In this document: piece by piece, positions 54,978-62,018 of the stretch
Layout: every line of letters starts with the position of its first letter
How positions within the stretch are numbered: the stretch's first letter is position 1
NCBI GenBank assembly: GCA_902492895.1
Contig: CABUNG010000012.1
Coordinates: forward strand, 1-64,000
Source: an uncultured Oscillospiraceae bacterium
Lineage (GTDB): Bacteria; Bacillota; Clostridia; Oscillospirales; Acutalibacteraceae
Reading direction: 5' to 3'
DNA length: 64,000 nt
Notes under the pieces: generated by a model
Seen by the model: the letters and a program-made list of their open reading frames with translations, nothing else
Databases searched by the model: none
What the model was told of the DNA's origin: nothing
Made by a program: the position numbers and the translations under genes

Positions 54978-55198
54978 TCGGTGTCCTCCCCCGGCTTCTG
55001 TGCGTCGAAAATCGCTTGAGCGAAGGTCATGAACGCGTCGTTTTTCACCAGCGCGAGTCCCCGCTCGATGTCCCCGAGCACGAGCAGCGTGTCCCCCGGG
55101 TGGATGCCGAACACCTCGCGGGCCTCTTTCGGAATGACGATCTGCCCCTTTTCCCCCACCTTGGCGGTCCAGGCGTATTTTCCCACCGGCTTATCCAT
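54974..55198 (-). CDS. AbrB/SpoVT-type transcriptional regulator
   Basis: A 74-residue DNA-binding protein with a SpoVT-AbrB swapped-hairpin domain: AKVGEKGQIVIPKEAREVFGI at about residues 12-32 and PGDTLLVLGDIERGLALV after it. Such proteins bind as dimers or tetramers to AT-rich sites. The stop overlaps the ATPase start by four bases, so it is the first gene of the ABC operon and probably controls it. GGAGG lies before the ATG at 55198. An AT-rich imperfect palindrome (about 55229-55244) in its leader is a candidate autoregulatory site. It resembles the small AbrB regulators encoded with ABC-2 transporters in Clostridia. Confidence 0.9.
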   Translation of the reverse strand: MDKPVGKYAWTAKVGEKGQIVIPKEAREVFGIHPGDTLLVLGDIERGLALVKNDAFMTFAQAIFDAQKPGEDTE

Positions 55199-55247
55199 AA
55201 CGCGCCCTCCTGTATGAAAAGTATGATTTGTATAAATTATAATACAA

Positions 55248-55276
55248 AGTATACCCTGTGTGCAGCTGTTTGTCAA
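55248..55276 (-). promoter_or_regulatory. Promoter of the AbrB-ABC operon
   Basis: On the minus strand a consensus TTGACA (55271-55276), a 17-bp spacer and TATACT (55248-55253) lie 50 bases before the AbrB start. An AT-rich leader follows. Confidence 0.85.
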
Positions 55277-55333
55277 GTATCCCGCTGCCGCCGCCCATCT
55301 AGTCCCGGGATGAGAAGACAAAACCGTATGCGA

Positions 55334-55368
55334 AAAAGCCCGGAAACGTGACACGTTTCCGGGCTTTT
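55334..55368 (-). terminator. Terminator of hemW
   Basis: A 15- to 17-bp perfect inverted repeat (55334-55350 with 55352-55368) with A/T runs at its ends lies 42 bases after the hemW stop on the minus strand. Confidence 0.85.
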
Positions 55369-55410
55369 GCGTTCGATCCGGACGGCGCCGCCTACGTATG
55401 GAGCACCGTA

Positions 55411-56550
55411 TTAAGCATCCCGCAGCAGTTCGGCCAGGACCGCATTCGAAACCAGGAAGCCCTCCCGGGTCAGCCGCAGGCCGTTTTCATCGCAGACGAT
55501 CAGCCGGTCCGGCATAGCCGCCGCGCGTTCCCTCCAGGCATTTGGAACCGGACGCCCGAAACGGTCTTCAAAAGCTTTGTGGTCCAGCCCCTGCGTCAGC
55601 CGCAGACGGAGCAGGAGATACTCTTCCGGAGAATCGTCCCGGATGGTCCCCGCATCCTCGAGTTCCGGATTCTGTCCCTCCAGAAAAGCCGCGAGATCCC
55701 GTGGGTAGGCGAACCGCCGCCCCCCGATGCAGGAATGGGCCGCCGGTCCGACACCGAGATAGGGCCGAGCGTCCCAATATTTGAGGTTATGGCGGCTTTC
55801 CCGACCGGGTCTGGCGAAATTCGAGATTTCGTACTGCCGATATCCCCTCTCCTCGAGCGCCGCACAGGCCGTGAGATACAGGGCGGCCGTTTCGTCCTCG
55901 CCGGGCAGGTGCAGGGAGTCCCACCGCTGACCGAAGGGGGTGCCTTCCTCGATTTTCAGCAGGTAGGCCGACACGTGGGCGGCGCCGAGCGCCGCGCAGC
56001 GTTCCACCGAGCGCAGGAGCGAAGCCTCGTCCTGTCCCTCGATGCCCAGCATCAGATCGAGGGAGATGTTGTCAATCCCCGCCTTTCGGGCGGCCTCCAC
56101 GGTATGGAGCACGGCCTCCGGTCCGTGACGCCGCCCCAATAGCCGCAGCTCCTCCCCCGAGGCGGACTGCATACCGAGAGAGAGGCGGTTGCCTCCGGCC
56201 GCGGCAAAGTCCCGCAGCGTGTCATGGAGCGGCGCGGCACCGCCGGGTTCCGCGTCGGCCGGATTGGCCTCCAGCGTGATCTCCGCCCCGTCGAGCGAAA
56301 AGAGGCGCGCAGCCGTTTCGATCAGCCGCGCCAGACGAGCCCCGCCGAGCAGGGAGGGCGTCCCGCCTCCGAAATACAGGGTATCGGCGGAGGTGCGAAG
56401 CCGATCCGCCCAATGGGCGAGCGCCCGCTCCACCGCCGCCGTATAGCGATCGAGGCGGTCATCGTGCGCTTGCAGCGGCAGGGAATAAAAGTCGCAATAG
56501 GGGCATTTCGACACGCAGAACGGCACATGAATATACAGTCCGACCGGCAA
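55411..56550 (-). CDS. hemW: Radical SAM protein HemW-like (oxygen-independent coproporphyrinogen-III-oxidase family)
   Basis: A 379-residue radical SAM enzyme. The [4Fe-4S] motif reads CVSKCPYCDFYS (about residues 10-21), followed by LYFGGGTPSLL near 57 and the family segment GVGPAAHSCIGGRRFAY near 265. Despite the old name, HemW proteins act mainly as heme chaperones; members of this group with the CxxxCxxC-DFYS pattern belong there. The start is TTG 56550 with GGAGGGG five bases upstream, and the upstream ATG at 56592 lacks a site. It lies downstream of lysC on the same strand, separated by a terminator, so it is transcribed alone. Confidence 0.88.
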   Translation of the reverse strand: MPVGLYIHVPFCVSKCPYCDFYSLPLQAHDDRLDRYTAAVERALAHWADRLRTSADTLYFGGGTPSLLGGARLARLIETAARLFSLDGAEITLEANPADAEPGGAAPLHDTLRDFAAAGGNRLSLGMQSASGEELRLLGRRHGPEAVLHTVEAARKAGIDNISLDLMLGIEGQDEASLLRSVERCAALGAAHVSAYLLKIEEGTPFGQRWDSLHLPGEDETAALYLTACAALEERGYRQYEISNFARPGRESRHNLKYWDARPYLGVGPAAHSCIGGRRFAYPRDLAAFLEGQNPELEDAGTIRDDSPEEYLLLRLRLTQGLDHKAFEDRFGRPVPNAWRERAAAMPDRLIVCDENGLRLTREGFLVSNAVLAELLRDA

Positions 56551-56573
56551 GGCGGCCCCTCCTTTCCAAAAAC

Positions 56574-56609
56574 CACAGCCGCCGGGGGGCAAACCCCGCG
56601 GCGGCTGGT
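56574..56609 (-). terminator. Terminator of the threonine operon (after lysC)
   Basis: A GC-rich stem between about 56576-56590 and 56594-56607 follows the lysC stop on the minus strand, and TGGTTTTTGG comes after it. Confidence 0.75.
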
Positions 56610-56621
56610 GTTGCGGCGCGC

Positions 56622-57864
56622 TTATTCCTCAAAAAAGGCCTTGTGGACGGCGGCGACCGCGCGGTCGGCGTCCTCTTCCCCGATCAGGACCGAGACCTTG
56701 ATCTCGCTCGTCGAGATCATCTGGATATTGACGTTGGCGGCGGCCAGGGCTTCGAACATCAGGGCGGCGGTCCCCTCATGGGTCTCCATGCCCGCGCCGA
56801 CGACCGAGATTTTGGCAACACCGGTGTCGTAGGTCAGGCTCTTGGCCCCTACCATATCGCAGTATTCCTGCAGGGCGGCGACGGCGTCGTCCCCCTTATC
56901 CTCCGGGACGGTGAAGGTGATATCCTTGGTGCCGTCCCGCCCGATCGACTGCAGGATGATATCGACATTGACGTGCGCCTTGGCGACCCGGGAGAAAATT
57001 TTGAACGCGATGCCGGGTTCATCCGGCACCCCGACGATCATCACCCGCGCCACATTGGTATCCTTGGCAACGCCCTTAATCAGCATTTCTTCCATTTTCG
57101 CGACCTCCTTGACTTTGGTGCCCGGAACCGGGTTCAGGCTGGAGAGCACTTCCAGCTCTACGTTGTATTTTTTCGCCATTTCCACCGACCGGTTATTGAG
57201 AACCTGCGCGCCGAGGGTGGCGAGCTCGAGCATCTCGTCGTAGGTGATTTCCTTGAGCTTGCGGGCGCCGGGCACCTTGCGGGGATCGGCGGTATACACG
57301 CCCTCGACATCGGTATAAATCTGGCAGAGATCCGCGTGCATGGACGCCGCGATGGCTACCGCGCTCGTATCCGAGCCGCCCCGGCCGAGAGTCGTGATGT
57401 CGTCAAACTTGTTGAGGCCCTGGAATCCGGCCACCACCACGATTTTCCGCTTATCGAGCGCGGCGCGGATGCGTTCCGGATCCACCCGTTTGATGCGGGC
57501 CGAGGCGTAGGTGGAATTGGTGCGGAACCCGGCCTGCCAGCCGAGCAGGGAGATAACCGGGCACCCGATGCTTTCGATCGCCATGGCGAGAAGGGAAATC
57601 GAGATCTGTTCCCCGGCCGAGAGCAGCATATCCATTTCCCGCTTGCTCGCGCGCGGATTGATCTCTTTCGCCTTTTCGATCAGGTCGTCGGTGGTATCCC
57701 CCTGAGCGGAAACCACCACGACGACCTGATTTCCCTGCCGGGCCGGACACCACCACCACCACGTCGTTGCCCGCTTTGTATGTATCGGTCACGATTTTCG
57801 CCACGTTCCTCACCCGCGCGGCGTCGGCGACCGAGCTGCCGCCGAATTTCTGCACTACCAGCAT
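56622..57864 (-). pseudogene. lysC: Aspartate kinase, disrupted by a 37-bp imperfect duplication
   Basis: First enzyme of the aspartate pathway (lysine, threonine, methionine). The start [15 protein letters not shown] (57864) has GGAGG. The frame is lost after about 40 residues: after NDVVVVVSG at 57768 a second, similar NQVVVVVSA begins at 57731 in another frame. The 37 extra bases (3n+1) look like an imperfect duplication of that strand. From there the protein is complete ([11 protein letters not shown], then GRGGSDTSAVAIAA near residue 155, two C-terminal ACT domains including ARVMIVGVPDEPG). As read it makes no functional kinase. Position after thrB fits the operon. It could be a genuine lesion or a join of two assembly versions. 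Confidence 0.9.
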
Positions 57865-57880
57865 ACCCTTTTCCTCCGAT

Positions 57881-58795
57881 TCATGGATTTGAATGGACCG
57901 TTCCGTCGAACGCCACCTCGGCGCCCTTGTCCGCGCAGTCGAACACCTGCACCGTCCAGCCGATCAGCCCCGCGCGGTCCAGTTTTTCTTTGGCGAGCTG
58001 CGGGAAAGCGGTGTTGTCCCGGTCCAGGACAGCCAGGATGGACGGCCCCGCCCCGCTGATGGCCACGGCGTAGGCCCCCAGTTCATAGGCGGTGTAAAAA
58101 ACCGTTTCCGCACCCGGAATCATCGGAAAACGGTAGGGCTGATGCAGCCGGTCCTGAACCGCCACCCGCAGGTTCTGCAGGCTCCCCGAAAACAGGGAGG
58201 CCGTCATCAGCGCGGCGCGGGAAAGATTGTAAACCGCGTCCTGTCTCGTCACTTCCGACGGCAGCGCCGCCCGGGCCACTTCCGTTTTGAGCTCAAAATC
58301 CGGGATGAAAACCGCGAACCGGATCGCATGCGCCACCGGCACGCTGACGGTGTGGACCCGGCCGCCGTCCATCACGGCCGTGACCAGCCCCCCGAACAGG
58401 GCGGGCGCCACGTTGTCGGGGTGTCCTTCCAGTTCGGCGGCGAGATCCGCCACATCCTCGGGTCCGAGAGGACTGCCGAGCAGGGTGTTCGCGCCCAGCA
58501 GCCCCGCCACCAAACAGGCCGAGGAGCTGCCGAGGCCCCTGGCCATCGGGATGTTGTTCTCCTGCCGGATATGCAGGCCGCGGAAGGGCCGCCCGCACCG
58601 CCCATAGAGCACCCGGGCCGTGTGATAGACCAGATTGGATTCATCCGTCGGGATGGGAACGCCGTCGGCCGATTCGATGCGGCAGCCGTCCGCTTCTTCC
58701 ATCCAGACCCGGTTATAGAGGGTCAGCGCCAGCCCCAGGGCGTCGAATCCGGCGCCCAGGTTGGCGCTCGACGCCGGCACGGTGATTTTCAGCAT
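57881..58795 (-). CDS. thrB: Homoserine kinase
   Basis: GHMP kinase that phosphorylates homoserine for threonine synthesis, about 304 residues. The N-terminal [21 protein letters not shown] and the ATP-binding [18 protein letters not shown] (near residue 86) are typical, and [13 protein letters not shown] near 250 is the third GHMP motif. The start at 58795 has AAAGG at good distance; an ATG two codons earlier is equally possible. It lies between hom and lysC. Threonine synthase is not in the window. Confidence 0.96.
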   Translation of the reverse strand: MLKITVPASSANLGAGFDALGLALTLYNRVWMEEADGCRIESADGVPIPTDESNLVYHTARVLYGRCGRPFRGLHIRQENNIPMARGLGSSSACLVAGLLGANTLLGSPLGPEDVADLAAELEGHPDNVAPALFGGLVTAVMDGGRVHTVSVPVAHAIRFAVFIPDFELKTEVARAALPSEVTRQDAVYNLSRAALMTASLFSGSLQNLRVAVQDRLHQPYRFPMIPGAETVFYTAYELGAYAVAISGAGPSILAVLDRDNTAFPQLAKEKLDRAGLIGWTVQVFDCADKGAEVAFDGTVHSNP

Positions 58796-58834
58796 GGTCA
58801 TCCGCCTTTCCGCGGGTTTTATCGATCTTGATTT

Positions 58835-60073
58835 TTACAAATCCGCCACCCGGATGCGGCTGCGCACCGTGACGCCCTGCATCGCCTCGAGTGCCGCATC
58901 GAGATCCTTTTCCTTCATGCGGGGCGACAGAAACGCCACCTCGTCCTCCGGCGCCGTGGGATAGGTGATATAGGTGATCGGCCCGAACGCCGCGTGCACC
59001 TGATTGCGCACGGCCTGGGGGGAGGAAGAGGCCAGGCGCAGGAAGAGCGCCGACTCTTCCCCGCGGTAATCCACCACATAATCGGCCGAGCCCCGCTCCC
59101 AGAACAGATACTTGCGGGCGCCGATGTGCTTGACCTCGTCGATGACGTCGGCCACCACGGCGGAGGCGGTGGGCAGCTTGCCCGCGCCCTGGCCGTAAAA
59201 CACCACGTCCCCGATCGCGTCACCCCGCACCATGATGCCGTTGAATACGCCGCTGACCTCTGCGAGCAAGCTGCTCCGGGGAAGCAGCATGGGCGAGACA
59301 ACGGCATAGAGCCTGCCGTCCGGCTGCTTGACCGCCCGGCCGATCAGCTTGATCGCGCCGTCCCAGGCCGCCGCGTATTGGACGTCCTCGGCGGATACGC
59401 GGGAAATCCCCTCGGTATGGACCTGATCGGGATAAACATGCCGGCCGAACGCCAGAGAGGCGAGGATGCAGATCTTGCGGCAGGCATCGTGGCCGTCGAT
59501 ATCCGCGGAGGGATCCCGCTCGGCATAGCCGAGCTTTTGGGCCAGGTGCAGCGCATCCTCGAAGCTCATGCCTTCCTCGATCATCTTGGTGAGCATGAAG
59601 TTGGTGGTGCCGTTGAGGATGCCGGCGATCTCATATACTTCGTTGGCCGCGAGGCACTGGTCGATGGGACGCAGGATCGGGATGCCGCCGCCCACGCTCG
59701 CTTCAAACAGAAAATTAAGGTTGCGGTCCTTGGCGATTTCCAGCAGCTCGTCGCCCTTGGCCGCGACCAGCTCTTTATTCGAGGTGACGACGCTCTTGTC
59801 CGCGAGCAGGCAGCTTTTGACGAAATCATAAGCCGGGCGGAGCCCCCCCATCGTCTCCACCACGATCCGGATCTCCGGATCGTGCAGAATATCCTCGAAA
59901 TTTTTGGTGAACAGCTCCGCATAGGGGCTGTCCGGGAATTCCCGCAGGTCCAAAATCCGTTTTATTTCAATGGCTTCGCCCGCCTTATGGGCAATGCTGG
60001 CCGCATTTTTGCGCAGCACCTCCGCCACACCCGAACCTACCACGCCGTGGCCTAAAATCGCTACCTGGATCAT
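58835..60073 (-). CDS. hom: Homoserine dehydrogenase
   Basis: Reduces aspartate semialdehyde to homoserine with NAD(P)H, 412 residues. The N-terminal Rossmann loop is GHGVVGSGVAEVL at residues 8-20. The catalytic domain has NGTTNFMLTKM near residue 154 and GYAERDPSADIDGHDACRK near 185-203. The C-terminal ACT domain (SSPQAVRNQVHAAFGPIT) gives feedback control, probably by threonine. It is the second gene of an operon ACT protein-hom-thrB-lysC, 20 bases after the ACT protein gene. Start at 60073 with AGGAGG upstream. Confidence 0.97.
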   Translation of the reverse strand: MIQVAILGHGVVGSGVAEVLRKNAASIAHKAGEAIEIKRILDLREFPDSPYAELFTKNFEDILHDPEIRIVVETMGGLRPAYDFVKSCLLADKSVVTSNKELVAAKGDELLEIAKDRNLNFLFEASVGGGIPILRPIDQCLAANEVYEIAGILNGTTNFMLTKMIEEGMSFEDALHLAQKLGYAERDPSADIDGHDACRKICILASLAFGRHVYPDQVHTEGISRVSAEDVQYAAAWDGAIKLIGRAVKQPDGRLYAVVSPMLLPRSSLLAEVSGVFNGIMVRGDAIGDVVFYGQGAGKLPTASAVVADVIDEVKHIGARKYLFWERGSADYVVDYRGEESALFLRLASSSPQAVRNQVHAAFGPITYITYPTAPEDEVAFLSPRMKEKDLDAALEAMQGVTVRSRIRVADL

Positions 60074-60093
60074 GACAACCTCCTGTAAGTCCT

Positions 60094-60552
60094 CTATTTG
60101 ATCAGTTCATTGGATACCCGGGTAATCCGCTCCACGCCCGGCAGATCGCCCAGGGAACGGACGAATGCGTCCACCGGCATCTCCATCCGGTCGGTCCTGG
60201 CGGAGATGGACACCGCCGCTTTTCCTCCGGCCGGAATGTTTTGATTGACGGTGAGGATATTGGCCCCCGCATCGGCAAAAGCGGCCAGCATGCTGGACAG
60301 CACGCCCGGCCGGTCCCGCAGAACGGAATGGACGGTCAGAATGTAGCCGGAACGGGCGGCATCATAGGGAAACACCGCGTCTTTATACTTATAAAACGCG
60401 CTGCGGGACAGCCCGGCCCGCCTCGCGGCCTCCGCCGCCGAGGCCGCTTCGCCGGAGAGCAGACTCCGCTTGGCCTCGAGCACACGCACAAAAACGTCCG
60501 GCAGCACCTGCTGGTCCACCAGCACGAGGTTGCGGCTTTCCTGTTCGTCCAT
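60094..60552 (-). CDS. ACT domain protein with an N-terminal helix-turn-helix-like segment
   Basis: A 152-residue protein encoded first in the threonine operon. The N-terminal half contains AAEAARRAGLSRSAFYKYKDAVFPYD (recognised as an HTH-like and ACT-linker segment), and the C-terminal half is an ACT domain (VLRDRPGVLSSMLAAFADAGANILTVNQNIP, in parts). This is the PheB/YqhY-like ACT family found upstream of hom in many Firmicutes, whose role as an amino-acid-sensing regulator is suspected, not proven. The ATG at 60552 is preferred; GTGG is weak, and a longer start at 60567 is possible. A promoter at 60593-60621 drives the operon. Confidence 0.85.
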   Translation of the reverse strand: MDEQESRNLVLVDQQVLPDVFVRVLEAKRSLLSGEAASAAEAARRAGLSRSAFYKYKDAVFPYDAARSGYILTVHSVLRDRPGVLSSMLAAFADAGANILTVNQNIPAGGKAAVSISARTDRMEMPVDAFVRSLGDLPGVERITRVSNELIK

Positions 60553-60592
60553 CTGTCCACCACCCATGCACGTCTGTGTTGCTGTGAGATAC

Positions 60593-60621
60593 ACTATACC
60601 ATTACTGTACGCGCGATTCAA
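60593..60621 (-). promoter_or_regulatory. Promoter of the threonine operon
   Basis: On the minus strand TTGAAT (60616-60621), a 17-bp spacer and TATAGT (60593-60598) lie 41 bases before the start. The leader is too short for a classical threonine attenuator. The remaining gap to 60847 holds no other supported feature. Confidence 0.7.
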
Positions 60622-60847
60622 GAAATCGTGATCCGAAATTCCGCCGAAATATGGCCGTATTTTGAAGTTATCTACCTTATCCGCGCCATTGCTTCCGATA
60701 TCTCCCGATTTCGTTTTTCCACAGTTTGTACGAAGTTCCTTTCCGCCGTCCCTGCATCTTCGGATGTTTTTATCACCAGGCAGGTGCGTTTCCGCGATTT
60801 GCGGGACATACTAAAACAAATGATGCAGGATACAGGAGGCCTCCGGC

Positions 60848-61960
60848 ATGTCTATACTGCCCAATCAGGAATCGGCCGCCCGGACAGAGGAGCGCCGGCG
60901 GTTTCTCATCGATCTAGTATATGCAGGAGTCTTCCTTGCGCTGCTTCTCCTCGTGATCTTCTGCGCGGTCAAATGGGCGATGCCATTTATACTGGCCTTT
61001 GCCGTGGCCGCCATATTTCAGCGGCCCATCCGTTGGCTGGTGAAAAAGACCGGGGTCAAACGCCAGTTTTTCTCGGTCGCCCTTCTGATCCTGATGATTC
61101 TGCTGCTCGCGGGCCTGCTCCTTTTCCTGGGGTGGACGCTGGCCGTGCGGATCACCAATTTCGTCTCCAATCCGGAAAACGTGCAGGCCATCGAGTCCTG
61201 GATCGGCAGCATAACCTCGACGGTCCAGGGACTGCTGGAAAACCTATCCGACCGCCTGTCCCCGGCCGCTCTGGAAACCGCGAACAACGCCATAGCCGGC
61301 ATTTCGTCCAAGATCAGCGAGGCGCTGTCCAGCTTCTTTGCGGGAGCGGCCGGCTGGGTCATGCGGTTTGCCACCCAGTCTCTGCCCCGCATCGCCATCG
61401 CCTTTATCATCTGGGTCGTCGCCTCGATCCTGCTGTCCATCCACTATCAAGGGGTGAAAGCCTTTCTGGTGCGGCAGGTGCCCGACCGTTTTCAGGGACT
61501 GCTGCGGGATGTGAGGGACTTATGCGGCGGAACCGGACGAAAGCTCCTGCGGGCCTATGGTCTGCTCATGCTCCTGACCTTCGCGGAGCTGTCGGTCGGG
61601 CTGCTTCTGCTGCGGGTTCCGAACGCCATCCTCGTGGCCGCGCTGATCGCGGTGGTGGATATCCTGCCGGTCCTCGGAACCGGCACCGTCGTCCTGCCCT
61701 GGGCGGTCATCGTTCTGATACAGGGGAATATCCGCCTGTTTATCGGCCTGCTCGTCATGTACGCGGTCATCGCCCTGGTGCGCAACATCCTCGAGCCTCG
61801 TCTGGTCAGCCGGCAGATCGGCCTGCATCCTCTCGCCACCCTGTTTTTCATGTATATCGGTCTCCAGACCCTGGGGCTGCTCGGCATGCTGCTGTTCCCG
61901 GCCCTGGTCATGGTGCTCAAGCAACTGCAGGATGACGGAAAAATCCATCTGTGGAAATAA
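60848..61960 (+). CDS. ytvI: YtvI-like sporulation integral membrane protein (AI-2E transporter family)
   Basis: A 370-residue membrane protein of the AI-2E/UPF0118 family. Eight helices are seen: the N-terminal pair near 22-60 (FLALLLLVIFCAVKWAMPFILA), a periplasmic helical region with Ser/Asn residues (100-160), and the C-terminal cluster with VVDILPVLGTGTVVLPWAVI near 272-291 and ILEPRLVSRQIGLHPLATLF near 317. The last block is the family hallmark. YtvI in Bacillus is a sporulation membrane protein; that role is inferred for this gene. GGAGGCCTCCGGC precedes the ATG. It is monocistronic with a terminator at 61963. Confidence 0.85.
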   Translation: MSILPNQESAARTEERRRFLIDLVYAGVFLALLLLVIFCAVKWAMPFILAFAVAAIFQRPIRWLVKKTGVKRQFFSVALLILMILLLAGLLLFLGWTLAVRITNFVSNPENVQAIESWIGSITSTVQGLLENLSDRLSPAALETANNAIAGISSKISEALSSFFAGAAGWVMRFATQSLPRIAIAFIIWVVASILLSIHYQGVKAFLVRQVPDRFQGLLRDVRDLCGGTGRKLLRAYGLLMLLTFAELSVGLLLLRVPNAILVAALIAVVDILPVLGTGTVVLPWAVIVLIQGNIRLFIGLLVMYAVIALVRNILEPRLVSRQIGLHPLATLFFMYIGLQTLGLLGMLLFPALVMVLKQLQDDGKIHLWK

Positions 61961-61962
61961 AG

Positions 61963-62001
61963 AAACGGGAACGGCCTCTCTCGAGGCCGTTCCCGTTTTA
62001 A
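61963..62001. terminator. Bidirectional terminator between ytvI and the PBP gene
   Basis: A perfect 15-bp stem (61963-61977 with 61984-61998), starting three bases after the ytvI stop, separates convergent genes; T residues follow. Confidence 0.93.
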
Positions 62002-62018
62002 GACAGCCGGAAGCCGCT

